A stretch of 64,000 bases of DNA from Brevibacillus antibioticus (GCF_005217615.1 NZ_SZNK01000001.1:4959001-5023000); one strand, 5' to 3'; shown: positions 17,867-26,904, counted from the first letter of the stretch. Made by a program: numbers and translations. The notes: generated by a model from the sequence alone, not told the origin.

Positions 17867-18790
17867 TCAAGTGTTTGGCGTGGGTTTGCTGAATAGCAGT
17901 AAACCATTGTCCACCTTTGCGACAATTCGGTTCTCTTGCTGTAGTTCTTTTAAATAAGAGCGGATAATCGAGGTAGTCAAACCGTAGCGGTGCAAGTCAT
18001 CTTCAAGCTCATACTTTTTCATGACCTTTTGGACTACTTGTTCGAGAGTGCTTGGCTGCTCATGAATCCATGCTTCAAGAAAAGCAGAGGTGTCTTTCAT
18101 AAGGGTGAGATGCCTGTTAATTAGTCCTGTGACTGTCTTGTAGGGTCCGCCATGGTACAGCACATAAGCATTTAATTTCATCATCGAGAGCTTTTTGAAG
18201 CTTCTTTTGGCAGCCCTCAGATCATTAAAAAAAAGGAGAGCCTGCTTGTTCAATGTTTTAGGACCAAACAAGGCATCGCCGCAGTAAAGGACATGATCAG
18301 GGGTAATAATGCCGACCATTCCCGGCGAATGTCCAGGTAAGGAGACGATTTTGAATGGAATGGTATGGACGTGAAAGATACCATCGGTCGATGGAAGATA
18401 ATCCGTTACGAGCGCACGTGTATTCTCTTTGTTTTCATCAGGCTTCGTATCAGAGCCTCCACCTGCGTCGAAAACCAAAGGCTCGAGATGCGGATTTTCG
18501 ATGATATAGGATGCTAGATGTGTCGCATAGATGCGGAGATTGGGGAACCTTTTTATCAAATAGGGATTGCCACCGTGGTTAACAGCGTGACCATGTGTAT
18601 GAACAACGGCAAGGATTTGATACCCTCGATCGCTGATTCTCGCGCATACTTTCTCGATGACAGTGGTATTCGGGCCGCTATCAATGCAAACAGCAGTTTT
18701 GCTGGACCTATCCAAATAGACACCGATCCCGTATTTACCGGAGACCACATAACTGTTGCCGGCCACTTCAATCAATTCCAAACGAGCCAT
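17867..18790 (-). CDS. Metallo-beta-lactamase-fold protein with altered metal motif and C-terminal winged helix
   Basis: 307 residues from ATG 18790 (GGAGTAAGGG site). The MBL fold is clear from CIDSGPNTT, PGHSPGMVGI and LYCGDALFG. The key motif, normally HxHxDHxGG, reads HGHAVNHGG: the Asp and third His are Val and Asn, so at least one metal site is probably changed or lost. GHS and the GDA aspartate remain. The C-terminal about 70 residues (YGLTTSIIRSYLKELQQENRI) look like the winged helix found in LACTB2-like proteins. It ends 26 bases before the glycosyltransferase gene. Substrate unknown; activity uncertain. Confidence 0.8.
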   Translation of the reverse strand: MARLELIEVAGNSYVVSGKYGIGVYLDRSSKTAVCIDSGPNTTVIEKVCARISDRGYQILAVVHTHGHAVNHGGNPYLIKRFPNLRIYATHLASYIIENPHLEPLVFDAGGGSDTKPDENKENTRALVTDYLPSTDGIFHVHTIPFKIVSLPGHSPGMVGIITPDHVLYCGDALFGPKTLNKQALLFFNDLRAAKRSFKKLSMMKLNAYVLYHGGPYKTVTGLINRHLTLMKDTSAFLEAWIHEQPSTLEQVVQKVMKKYELEDDLHRYGLTTSIIRSYLKELQQENRIVAKVDNGLLLFSKPTPNT

Positions 18791-18818
18791 ATCCCTTACT
18801 CCTTCATTAGATTCAGGT

Positions 18819-19574
18819 TCATATGTGGATGACCTTGGTGACATTGCCGATACGTACCTTTACGGAGTTCGGTACAAAGGGAGGCTTTGTAGGCGCAGAC
18901 ACTCGCTTAGCGAGCATCTTTTTCTGGCCACGCACTTTTGCCACGTTTGTTACAGGCTTGGGCCGCTTGGTTTTGCTTTTGTTTTTATCGGGAGTAGGGA
19001 CGGACGCAGCCTGTGCTAATAATGGGGGTTTTTGACGTGCTGATTTCCGGTTTTTGGCCGTATCGATGCGTGCTTTGTTTGCGAGCAATGGAGGGGTTGG
19101 GGTAGGCACAGGTGGAACGTCAAGCTGTACAGGTTCGTCGTCTCGAATATCTCCTTCTAGCTCCAATTGCATCGGCTCGTCGTAGGGGGAATCCTCTTCC
19201 GGTTCTATCGAGTAAAAAGCTTGTAATTGCCGCAGATGATTTTCTATCAAGGTGGTGATTTGTTTATGTGGACACCTCCATGTCTTTACCAATTCCGATA
19301 ACTGGGCTATCGCAGCAAGGACAGGAGTGTGCATTTCACTAGTGGGATGGAGGGGGGGATGCGATTCAAAAAAGAAACTGTGAGCAATCTGCTTATTATG
19401 TATGTGGGTATGCAGTCTGACGAGCAGATTGATCATCGTTGATATTTGGTAGCCAAACAGCATGAGTTCATAATCTTTGGCATGATGAAAGCGAGATTCC
19501 AATCCTTTGACCAACTGGACGATGGAATAGGTCAGCTTTAGAACGGTTTGGTCATCGATACCTTTGTTCTTCAT
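18819..19574 (-). CDS. Unknown protein with helical N-terminus and basic proline-rich tail
   Basis: 251 residues. Residues 1-125 are predicted helical (LKLTYSIVQLVKGLESRFHH, then YQISTMINLLVRLHTHIHN). An acidic stretch (EPEEDSPYDEP) follows, then a long Lys/Pro/Ala-rich tail (KNKSKTKRPKPVTNVAKVRG), probably disordered, ending in a short hydrophobic segment. No signal peptide or known domain. The modular acidic-then-basic tail resembles spore-coat morphogenetic proteins in composition only. First gene of the operon that carries the MBL protein and glycosyltransferase, so a spore-surface role is inferred. Confidence 0.65.
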   Translation of the reverse strand: MKNKGIDDQTVLKLTYSIVQLVKGLESRFHHAKDYELMLFGYQISTMINLLVRLHTHIHNKQIAHSFFFESHPPLHPTSEMHTPVLAAIAQLSELVKTWRCPHKQITTLIENHLRQLQAFYSIEPEEDSPYDEPMQLELEGDIRDDEPVQLDVPPVPTPTPPLLANKARIDTAKNRKSARQKPPLLAQAASVPTPDKNKSKTKRPKPVTNVAKVRGQKKMLAKRVSAPTKPPFVPNSVKVRIGNVTKVIHI

Positions 19575-19607
19575 GGCAATTGACCTCGAATTCCTGAAAT
19601 GAACTCG

Positions 19608-19973
19608 TTAATAGTCGATGGTGATGTCATCCAATTCATCCCCGAAATCGGATTCTTCCATCTCAAAATTTGATTTAAGCGCCACGGGGTACATGTGAAT
19701 GGCCGCATCCAGCTTTTTTAACAAAAGCCACTCAGCCATGAGCACCGAATCCAGAATCGAAATGACTGTGCGATTAAAGGTAATGATCTCATCATTAGAG
19801 GGGTTGTTGGGGAAGTCCAGATTTTTGCCAACGAAAGCAAGGGCTTTGTCAGCTTCCGCGTTTAGCAATCTGGACAAGGCTTCTTCCTCTAAGGCAATCG
19901 ATTGCAGCAAATGACTCAAAGCTTCTTCGCGCGTAGGCACATCATTTGATGGAACTTTATCCCGTAAGGTCAT
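19608..19973 (-). CDS. Small protein with the collagen-protein preface domain
   Basis: 121 residues from the third of three consecutive ATG codons (19973), placed 7-8 bases from GAAGAGGG. The N-terminal half, ALSHLLQSIALEEEALSRLL, matches the helical preface domain of the BclA-like protein and of the gene at 20031. The C-terminus is strongly acidic (EESDFGDELDD). No signal peptide. A role as a spore-layer partner or anchor of the collagen-like protein is inferred from shared domain and position. Confidence 0.7.
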   Translation of the reverse strand: MTLRDKVPSNDVPTREEALSHLLQSIALEEEALSRLLNAEADKALAFVGKNLDFPNNPSNDEIITFNRTVISILDSVLMAEWLLLKKLDAAIHMYPVALKSNFEMEESDFGDELDDITIDY

Positions 19974-20030
19974 CATCATCCCTCTTCAATAAAATTAGGA
20001 TCCCATGAAAAGCAGTATGAGTAGTAAGGG

Positions 20031-20387
20031 TTATTCTTTGAAGCAAGGAAGGTCGGGGATGTCAGGGGTGTCAGGTAAGTCATCGTGATGATGATCATGG
20101 ATCTCCATCTGTTCCAGCTTAAGAATGTCCTCCAGCCTGAATTGCAAGAGCATCTCTGTCTTGATGACATTGCGCAGCATTCGTTCAACACTATTGTTTA
20201 GGGCAAGCGCATCATTGATCGAGAGGGATTGCTCCTTCGTGATTTTTTGGATCTTTTGCCCCTCTGCATTAATAAGGTGAGAAAGTCCGATTTCCTCGAG
20301 CGCAATGGACGTCAGAAGCAGATTTAATACTTCATTTCGCTTCAATATGATTTCCGGTGTTATATTGGGGACCGTGGGCATTGACAT
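20031..20387 (-). CDS. Small protein with the collagen-protein preface domain and His/Asp-rich tail
   Basis: 118 residues. [20 protein letters not shown] aligns closely with the N-terminus of the BclA-like protein ([18 protein letters not shown]), including the preceding NITP segment. The tail has HDHHHDD then DTPDIPDLPC, a possible metal-binding cluster and a lone cysteine. AAAGGATG precedes ATG 20387. It is adjacent to a second preface-domain gene. Function unknown, likely structural at the spore surface. Confidence 0.72.
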   Translation of the reverse strand: MSMPTVPNITPEIILKRNEVLNLLLTSIALEEIGLSHLINAEGQKIQKITKEQSLSINDALALNNSVERMLRNVIKTEMLLQFRLEDILKLEQMEIHDHHHDDLPDTPDIPDLPCFKE

Positions 20388-20686
20388 CGTTATCTACATC
20401 CTTTGTTTGTATGACTTTGTATACAAAATAAGACTTACCCGAAATAGAAGGCGTACGTAAAAACGATAGGATCGTCACAGGATCGCGTAATTGGTAGTGA
20501 ATAAACGGAAACTTCCTCGCAGTACATGTTATGTAACCGCGATCTTAATATGACAACTTAATCGTACTCATTCGATAAGGAGGCAAAACCTGAGGGCTGT
20601 TGCACAAAGGACATGAGTCATGCGCGGCTCCAGCAAAAGGTTCAAAAGCCAAGGAAATGGCGGCGTTCTGAAAGAAGCAGTCCACT

Positions 20687-20695
20687 CATAGAGTA
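20687..20695 (+). promoter_or_regulatory. Sigma-K-like -10 (CATAGAGTA) before the second glycosyltransferase
   Basis: CATAGAGTA fits CATAnnnTA and lies 53 bases ahead of the start at 20748. A matching AC at -35 is not evident. In the remaining 20388-20747 region I see no gene. Confidence 0.3.
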
Positions 20696-20747
20696 AAGGG
20701 GGGATAGACTACGATCTCAGTGATGTGTGTAAAAGGAGATGAGCAGC

Positions 20748-21896
20748 ATGTCTGAGGCGCCCAAAATTTCCTTATGTATGATTGTAAAAAACGAAGAAGA
20801 GTGCCTTCACAAGTGCTTGGAAAGCGTGAGAGATCTTGTGGATGAAATGATTATCGTAGACACGGGGAGTACCGACAAAACGATAGAGATAAGCAAGTCA
20901 TTCGGAGCGGTCGTGCACTCGTATGAGTGGCAGGACAACTTCGCAGAAGCGCGTAACTTTGGACTGGAAAAAGCAACGGGCGACTGGATTTTGTGGATGG
21001 ATGCCGATGAGGAAATGAATCAGGAAGACAGCAAGAAGTTGAAGGAGCTGCTTCGCGGTCAAGAGGATTCTCTTTTTTATATCCATCTAATCAATTACAT
21101 TGGAGATGAAAAAAATGAAGACGATGCTTTTCATATCGCTCACTCACGTTTGTTTCGCAATGGCATCGGTTTTCGCTTCCATTTTCCCATCCACGAAACG
21201 CTCAACGTAGAAGAGGTTCTCCCTAATCTGACCGAAGATCTCCACATTCAAATCTTGCCTGTACGGATATACCATTACGGCTACATGAATGAATTTACTG
21301 GGAGAAAGAACAAATTCGAGCGCAATATTGGGCTACTCATGAAGGAATTGGAAAAAGAGGACCACTCTCCATGGATTGAGTATCATCTTGCCAGTGAATT
21401 CTCACGTATCCAGGAGCATGAGAAAACGTTCAAGTTTGTGAATCTGTCTATTGTCGGATTTCTTGAAAACCATATGATGCCTCCTTCGCTTCTTTATAAG
21501 CTCAAATACTCTACGTTGATCTCGACCGGCAGTGCGGAGGGAGCGTGGCCAGGAATTGAAAAGGCAATCGAGATTTATCCTGACTACGTTGATTTGCATT
21601 TGTACAAAGGGATCATTCAGTATTTGAAAAAGGACTATAAACGAGCCTTGATAACGTTCGATCACTGCTTGGAGCTAGGTGAGAGCAACATTCGGCACCT
21701 GACCTTGAAGGGATCGGGAAGTTTTCACCCATGGTATTACAAAGGGCTTTGCTACGAAGAATTGGGTCAAGTGGAGGAGGCTGTGGCAGCTTATCAGGCG
21801 GCGTTGGCGATGGCGGAGAATCATGCGCCTGCCAAGGAAGCATTAGAGAAGCTGAGCTCGAAGACTGAAGTAAGTCATACGCCAAATAATAAATAG
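20748..21896 (+). CDS. GT2 glycosyltransferase with TPR tail
   Basis: 382 residues from ATG 20748 (AAAGGAG, 9-base spacing; ATG 20739 overlaps the site). The GT2 domain has ISLCMIVKNEEECLHKCL, MIIVDTGSTDKTIEI and the DxD LWMDADEEMN, nearly identical in layout to the second domain of the enzyme at 15969. Residues about 230-370 form TPRs (YKGLCYEELGQVEEAVAAYQ). Enzymes of this type (SunS-like/YtcC-like) sugar-modify proteins. Divergent from the preface-domain genes and with its own terminator, it belongs to the spore-glycoprotein cluster by context. Confidence 0.85.
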   Translation: MSEAPKISLCMIVKNEEECLHKCLESVRDLVDEMIIVDTGSTDKTIEISKSFGAVVHSYEWQDNFAEARNFGLEKATGDWILWMDADEEMNQEDSKKLKELLRGQEDSLFYIHLINYIGDEKNEDDAFHIAHSRLFRNGIGFRFHFPIHETLNVEEVLPNLTEDLHIQILPVRIYHYGYMNEFTGRKNKFERNIGLLMKELEKEDHSPWIEYHLASEFSRIQEHEKTFKFVNLSIVGFLENHMMPPSLLYKLKYSTLISTGSAEGAWPGIEKAIEIYPDYVDLHLYKGIIQYLKKDYKRALITFDHCLELGESNIRHLTLKGSGSFHPWYYKGLCYEELGQVEEAVAAYQAALAMAENHAPAKEALEKLSSKTEVSHTPNNK

Positions 21897-21906
21897 CATC
21901 GTGGCG

Positions 21907-21949
21907 AAAAGCCGTTTACGTCGATGGTTCAGGCGTAACGGCTTTTTTT
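21907..21949 (+). terminator. Intrinsic terminator
   Basis: AAAAGCCGTTTACG pairs with CGTAACGGCT (one bulge) and is followed by seven T. Confidence 0.85.
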
Positions 21950-22066
21950 CGTAATAACGAAGCATGAACAAAATGACGTTAATCATCTTTATTGCGGTAA
22001 AAGATTTAATAAGCACAATGTTTCATTTGCGGCAGCGGCTTGTTACAATAAAAAACGCATTTCATC

Positions 22067-22086
22067 GGTAATAATAATCATTATCA
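22067..22086. promoter_or_regulatory. Fur box
   Basis: GTAATAATAATCATTATCAA closely resembles the GATAATGATTATCATTATC Fur consensus and lies 24 bases before the siderophore-binding lipoprotein. TTGTTACAAT about 20 bases upstream may be its promoter. Predicts iron repression. Confidence 0.75.
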
Positions 22087-22110
22087 ATTACATCGAGTGA
22101 GGGACAAAAG

Positions 22111-23079
22111 ATGAAGCGAACAAACGGAATAAAACGTCTCGGTCATATGCTTTGGACGCTTGCACTGGCAGGTACGGTATTACTGACCGGGTGCGGCAGC
22201 GCAGAACAAAAACAGCCAGCAACAGGTCAAGATAGTGCGCAAACCGCACAAAAGCGCATCGTGAAACACGAGCTAGGCGAAACGGAAATTACCGGAGACC
22301 CGAAAAGAGTCGTCGCGTTGGAGTACTCCTTTGTAGACGGACTATGGGAGCTGGGAGTGACGCCTGTAGGAATCGCGCAGGAGAAGGATAAGGACGTAGA
22401 AGGACTGATCGGCAAAAAAATCGAGTATACCCCTGTGGGGACTCGCCAGCAGCCGAGTCTGGAAGTCATCAGCTCGTTGCAGCCGGATTTGATTATCGGT
22501 GATTTGAATCGCCACAAGGACATTTACAAGGATTTGCAAAAAATCGCACCGACGATCATCTTGAAAAGCCGCAACTCGACGTATCAGGAAAATCTGAGCT
22601 CGTTTGCCACGATTGGGGAAGCGCTGAACAAGCAAAAAGAAGCAGAACAACGCCTGATCAAGCACAAGGAGATCATCGAAGAGTTTAAAAAGAAGGTAAC
22701 GGCTGGGGATTCCCGCAATGTCATGCTGGGTGTATTCCGCGCAGATTCGCTGTCTGCACATGGTGCGAAATCGTTTGATGGCGAATTGCTCGAAATGATC
22801 GGAATCAAAAATGCGATTCAGGATGCACCAGAACCAACAGTAAAAATCAGTCTGGAGCAAATGGTGCAGTGGGACCCAGATGTCATTTTCCTGGCGGAGG
22901 CCGACGACGCGCTGTTGAACGAATGGAAGCAAAATCCGCTCTGGAACAACATCACCGCAGTCAAAAATCAGGAAGTACACAAAGTAAATCGTGACCTCTG
23001 GACGCGCTATCGTGGACTGAAGTCTGCGGAACGCATTGTCGAAGAGGCAGTGAACCTTTTGTACAGCAAGGATAAATAG
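22111..23079 (+). CDS. Ferric-siderophore ABC transporter binding lipoprotein
   Basis: 322 residues. Lipobox LLTGCG with Cys28, then the class III (FecB/FhuD-like) binding fold: KRIVKHELGETEITGDPKRV, VVALEYSFVDGLWELGVTPVG and KVNRDLWTRYRGLKSAERIV. This type captures iron-loaded siderophore outside the cell. Start supported by GAGGGACAAAAG. The long rigid helix between lobes is typical of non-hinging binding proteins. It is closest in style to YfiY/YhfQ-type proteins of Bacillus; the siderophore is not resolved. Confidence 0.9.
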   Translation: MKRTNGIKRLGHMLWTLALAGTVLLTGCGSAEQKQPATGQDSAQTAQKRIVKHELGETEITGDPKRVVALEYSFVDGLWELGVTPVGIAQEKDKDVEGLIGKKIEYTPVGTRQQPSLEVISSLQPDLIIGDLNRHKDIYKDLQKIAPTIILKSRNSTYQENLSSFATIGEALNKQKEAEQRLIKHKEIIEEFKKKVTAGDSRNVMLGVFRADSLSAHGAKSFDGELLEMIGIKNAIQDAPEPTVKISLEQMVQWDPDVIFLAEADDALLNEWKQNPLWNNITAVKNQEVHKVNRDLWTRYRGLKSAERIVEEAVNLLYSKDK

Positions 23080-23169
23080 AACACATACGATGCAAATTCT
23101 GGAAAGGCCGATCACTGATCTGGTCTTTTCGGTGTTCTTGCACGTGGTAATTGATCGAGGTGGCATGCA

Positions 23170-24180
23170 TTGCAGAAAATAACGACACGACAACGAAAAG
23201 GTACTTTTGTGCTCATTGCGATCGGCTTGGCAACCCTCTTGCTCATTGGGTTGTTGCTGAGCTTGTTTACCGGAGTAGCGTCACTACAAATTCGATCATT
23301 AGTGACGCACTGGCTATCGGGTGAATACTCCAAGGAGCTCTTGATTTTCCAAACCATCCGTGTTCCGAGAGCCGTGCTGGGAGCCATCATCGGGGCGAAT
23401 TTAGCCGTGGCAGGAGCCGTGATGCAGGCCGTTACTCGCAATCCACTGGCTTCCCCGCAAGTCTTTGGCGTAAATGCGGGAGCTTGTCTGGTGGTTGTAC
23501 TCGCGATTGTGCTTTTACCGGATATCGGGAAAGCCAATCTCATCTATTTTGCATTTGCTGGAGCGATTGTCGGGGGCCTTGTTGTCTTTGGCTTCGCAGC
23601 TTCCCGTGGGATGACCAATCTCAAGATCGCTTTGGTAGGAATGGCCATCCACTTGTTGCTCACCTCCATTACGAAGGGAATTATCATCTTTAACGAACAC
23701 ATATCCAATGTATTGTACTGGTTGTCTGGCTCCATTAGCGGAGCGGCTTGGACGGATGTGCAATTGATTTTGCCGTGGTCGATAGCGGGACTCCTATTGG
23801 CGATCTGGCTGTCCGGCTCATTGTCTGTGTTTCGACTGGGGGAGGAAGTCGCGATGGGGTTGGGACAAAAAATCGCCCGCGTCCGACTGCTGTCTTATGT
23901 TGTGATCGTCATTTTGGCAGGCGCCTCTGTTGCTGTCGCCGGAGCTGTTGGTTTCGTCGGACTGATGGTTCCGCATATCGCAAGGAGGCTCGTGGGTACG
24001 GACTATCGGGTCGTCATCCCTGTGTCTGCGCTTAGTGGTGCTGTTTTAGTGACCTATTCGGATGTCCTGGCTCGGTTGATTTCCTATCCGTTTGAGTCTC
24101 CTGTAGGAATTGTAACGGCTCTCTTGGGAACCCCGTTCTTTCTGTACTTGGCGAGAAAAAAGGGGAGGGAAATGGTATGA
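23170..24180 (+). CDS. FecCD-type siderophore permease, first subunit
   Basis: 336 residues with a TTG start 6 bases after GAGGTGG. About ten membrane segments. IRVPRAVLGAIIGANLAVAGAVMQAVTRNPLASPQVFGVNAGA and GFVGLMVPHIARRLVG are the signature stretches of FecCD permeases; the latter contains the ATPase-coupling loop. It overlaps the second permease gene by four bases. Works as a heterodimer with the next product. Confidence 0.93.
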   Translation: MQKITTRQRKGTFVLIAIGLATLLLIGLLLSLFTGVASLQIRSLVTHWLSGEYSKELLIFQTIRVPRAVLGAIIGANLAVAGAVMQAVTRNPLASPQVFGVNAGACLVVVLAIVLLPDIGKANLIYFAFAGAIVGGLVVFGFAASRGMTNLKIALVGMAIHLLLTSITKGIIIFNEHISNVLYWLSGSISGAAWTDVQLILPWSIAGLLLAIWLSGSLSVFRLGEEVAMGLGQKIARVRLLSYVVIVILAGASVAVAGAVGFVGLMVPHIARRLVGTDYRVVIPVSALSGAVLVTYSDVLARLISYPFESPVGIVTALLGTPFFLYLARKKGREMV

Positions 24181-25160
24181 CTTCGCGAAAAAACACCCTA
24201 CTCCTGGTTGGTCTCGGCGCCTTAGTCTTAGTGGCAGCATTGCTTAGCATGGGGATCGGCCCGATCTTTATCGGCCCTGATCAACTCATTCGAGTGATTA
24301 TGGGCGAAGCTTCATCGCTTACGTTTATGATTGAAAACTATCGATTGCCGCGGGCGTTGCTCGCGATTCTTGCCGGAGCGGGCTTCGCGATCGCTGGTGT
24401 GATTTTGCAAGGAATGATCCGTAACCCTCTGGCATCACCGGATGTCGTAGGGGTGACCAAAGGCGCGGGCTTGTTTGCGGTTGTGGTCATCATTCTGTTT
24501 CCGACCGCTTCACCACTTCTCCTCCCGATTGTCGCGTTTTTGGGAGCACTGGCGGTAGCGATTGCGCTCATCTATTTCGCCCGGAAAAACGGTGCACAGC
24601 CAACTACGTTTGCCTTGGTCGGCATGGGAGTAGGCGCGATCTGCCAAGCGTTGACGGAGTTCATCATGGTGAAGTATCCGATGCAAGCCAATGATTCTCT
24701 TGTCTGGCTGGCAGGGAGCTTGTGGGGGAAAGGCTGGGATGAAGTTTACGCCTTGCTGCCGTGGATGCTCGTATTCATTCCCATTAGCCTTGCCCTGCAT
24801 CGAAAGCTGGACATTATCAGTCTGGATGAAGGAAGCTCTACGGGGCTCGGACTAAATGTCGTGTGGACACGCTATGTACTCCTGCTACTCGCGGTAGCAT
24901 TGGCAGGCGCATGTGTAGCAGCGATTGGCTCGATTGGCTTTGTGGGATTGATTGCTCCACATATGGCGAGAAAGCTGTTCGGTCATCAGCATCGTTATCT
25001 GTTGCCAGGTGCGGCGTTTCTGGGAGCATTGATTCTCGTCATTGCAGATGCATTGGGGAGGGGACTGAATCCTCCGATCGAGATTCCCGCGGGTATCGTG
25101 ACGGCGGTCATCGGTGTTCCGTACTTCTTGTATTTGGTGCGTCAAGAGAAGAGAAAGTAA
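24177..25160 (+). CDS. FecCD-type siderophore permease, second subunit
   Basis: 327 residues. YRLPRALLAILAGAGFAIAG, QGMIRNPLASPDVVG and GFVGLIAPHMARKLFG match FecCD. It is translationally coupled (ATGA) to the first permease. No ATPase follows, as in the B. subtilis yfiYZ-yfhA system, which borrows the shared ATPase YusV. A distant ATPase is therefore expected elsewhere in the genome. Confidence 0.93.
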   Translation: MTSRKNTLLLVGLGALVLVAALLSMGIGPIFIGPDQLIRVIMGEASSLTFMIENYRLPRALLAILAGAGFAIAGVILQGMIRNPLASPDVVGVTKGAGLFAVVVIILFPTASPLLLPIVAFLGALAVAIALIYFARKNGAQPTTFALVGMGVGAICQALTEFIMVKYPMQANDSLVWLAGSLWGKGWDEVYALLPWMLVFIPISLALHRKLDIISLDEGSSTGLGLNVVWTRYVLLLLAVALAGACVAAIGSIGFVGLIAPHMARKLFGHQHRYLLPGAAFLGALILVIADALGRGLNPPIEIPAGIVTAVIGVPYFLYLVRQEKRK

Positions 25161-25255
25161 GACCAAAACGGGAAGTACATCGGAACCCAGATACAAGTAG
25201 GGGTAGTAGCAGCGTAATGTCAGTTATCTTAACTTTAATGTGAAAACCACTGAAA

Positions 25256-25296
25256 AATCCGGTAATCCCTGGGCGAAGGAATTACCGGATTCTTTG
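25256..25296. terminator. Terminator after the siderophore operon
   Basis: AATCCGGTAAT and ATTACCGGATT pair perfectly around a 14-base loop, then CTTTGTC. Convergent to the secreted-protein gene at 25349. Confidence 0.75.
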
Positions 25297-25348
25297 TCTA
25301 GGATAATAGCCGTTAACGCTAGTATGGAAATGGATTATTGGTGTTAAG

Positions 25349-25753
25349 CTATCTTGTCTTTTCAATTAGTACTTTCCATTGATCATTTTCTTTGACTACT
25401 GGAAGAGTTGTATTTTCCGAAGCATGTCTGTTCGTATAATGGAACGTAACACTCATTTTTTCATCTTCGATTTTTTCCACCGATACGGAATCCATATCTA
25501 TATCCATCTTATCAGTAGCAAAACTTTCGTACACTTTCAGTTTGTCTTTATCATTATCAAACCGCTCATCAATCGTGTATTCAGCCATAGTTGATGCATC
25601 GCCGTTCTCAAGCGCTTCCAAATAGATTTGAACCGTTTCTTTTACTTCTTTTTCCTCATTAACCGAAGCGTAGGTGTTGGACGTCCAAATACCACCAGTA
25701 ACAACAGCAGCCCCAAGCAGTAGGAATGTAGCAACTTTAGTAGACGTTTTCAT
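25349..25753 (-). CDS. Secreted NTF2/DUF4878-like protein
   Basis: 134 residues. Signal peptide of about 30 residues ending in TYAS. The rest, EEKEVKETVQIYLEALENGDASTM and a final beta hairpin (NDQWKVLIEK), resembles small NTF2-like/DUF4878 extracytoplasmic domains. Preceded by GGAGGTAAGAGC. No enzymatic residues recognised. It marks the left edge of the accessory region. Confidence 0.65.
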   Translation of the reverse strand: MKTSTKVATFLLLGAAVVTGGIWTSNTYASVNEEKEVKETVQIYLEALENGDASTMAEYTIDERFDNDKDKLKVYESFATDKMDIDMDSVSVEKIEDEKMSVTFHYTNRHASENTTLPVVKENDQWKVLIEKTR

Positions 25754-25892
25754 GCTCTTACCTCCAATCCGATAATGTGTTTACTTGTATATAATTACAT
25801 AATTTACCAGTTTGGTGAATGGTACAAAAGAACCGCTGCCTACTCTTCCTTAGCAATAACAAAAGAAACAAGCTGTCAGTACAGTAAAAATC

Positions 25893-26057
25893 ATGGAGTT
25901 TGGAATTGGTCTGAAGGGTAAGATAGGACGAGAAAAACAGATTGAGTCAAGTGAAGATCGTTTTTTACTGTGCAAAAATTGCTCTACTACGTATGAAGTT
26001 ATTTATGATCAAAAAAATAGAATCGTTCGAGGAAAACAGATATTACGGTCATTTTAA
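25893..26057 (+). CDS. Possible 54-residue zinc-ribbon-like protein
   Basis: ATG 25893 to TAA 26057, containing FLLCKNCSTTYEVIYD with one CxxC. No ribosome binding site is visible (ACAGTAAAAATC precedes), so it may be a fragment of a lost gene. The rest of 25760-26290 is AT-rich and holds nothing else I can recognise. Confidence 0.3.
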   Translation: MEFGIGLKGKIGREKQIESSEDRFLLCKNCSTTYEVIYDQKNRIVRGKQILRSF

Positions 26058-26290
26058 TACCGATATTACACATATTGAAATTTAAAACAATGAGTTCAAC
26101 CTATCATCTATCTAGTAGAGGAACACCCAATTTCAAACTGATTACCATAGGGCATAGTGAGGATCTGGAAACACTGAAGATTACTCTTATGTCTTTTTAT
26201 GTTTTTTAAATCAGCTTTGCTTGCGTACTGCGTTAGCTGCTATGGGTGAGATCCACCTATGCAGACCCCGCGACGCATACATCCGGAATG

Positions 26291-26407
26291 CCTATGATAT
26301 GCAGAAAACCAAGCCGCTGGTGGTATGCAGCTACTACGGAAAGTTGAATCTTCTCTTACGTTGGTTGCCGCCGGTCTTTCCATTCGTCAACTTCTCGAGG
26401 ATCAATA
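26291..26407 (+). repeat. 117-bp direct repeat, copy A
   Basis: Identical at 110 of 117 positions by eye to 30591-30707, exactly 4300 bases downstream. It covers the 3' end of the XRE gene on the minus strand plus about 65 bases beyond its stop. It shows that this locus was partly duplicated together with the receptor promoter and HTH region. Confidence 0.9.
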
Positions 26408-26559
26408 CCGAAGACTTCGGAGATATGCAAGGCTATTGTGACCGTGGGTATTGTGATCCCATATTCGATGTTCTGGTAGTGCTTGAGAGATACATTTACA
26501 ATCCGACTTACTTTTTCCTGAGACAAGCCCTTTTGTGTGCGTGCTTCTAATAGTTTCAA
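26356..26559 (-). CDS. Small XRE-family DNA-binding protein
   Basis: 67 residues, TTG start 10 bases after AAGGAGAG. The whole protein is a Cro/C1-type HTH: ARTQKGLSQEKVSRIVNVSLKHYQNIEYG, then IALHISEVFGIDPREVDEW. It is divergent from the receptor gene at 26905 with a 345-base gap, so it may regulate that promoter or be an independent switch. Its 3' end is repeated at 30661-30707. Confidence 0.8.
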   Translation of the reverse strand: MKLLEARTQKGLSQEKVSRIVNVSLKHYQNIEYGITIPTVTIALHISEVFGIDPREVDEWKDRRQPT

Positions 26560-26832
26560 GCTGGAAAGCTCTCCTTAGTCCGTTTACTACTATGTTAATC
26601 ACTTCGCTAATTTTTAATCACCCATTATGATTGGCGAATTAAAATACACGTAGTATACTTACTTCTACTACCAAGTATTTACAGTTTTTTAACTCTGACT
26701 GTTTCTTAAAATTAAAGGAAAGTGAGGAGAAAGAATTCAGTAATCAACCCCAATGAAAAAAAGATCAAGTGTTTCGACAGAGTGTACTCTAAATGAACAA
26801 ATCTTGAAGGATGAAAGGTTTTTTGTAAAATA

Positions 26833-26861
26833 TTTACATTAATTCGCGACTTCTGTAAAAT
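26833..26861 (+). promoter_or_regulatory. Receptor promoter, duplicated at 30833
   Basis: TTTACA, 17-base spacer, TAAAAT, followed by ATAGGAAG. The same -35, spacer length, -10 and start region recur before the second copy. The rest of 26560-26900 is AT-rich without a gene; AATGAACAAATCTTGAAGG at 26792 is also conserved in copy B. Confidence 0.65.
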
Positions 26862-26904
26862 ATAGGAAGTTTAGTGTTTCCTGTGCTAAGGAGGAGTAGA
26901 TGTA

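Noticed and set aside
22342-23193. 283-codon minus-strand frame opposite the siderophore lipoprotein
   Set aside because: Shadow frame caused by codon bias; no start site or family.
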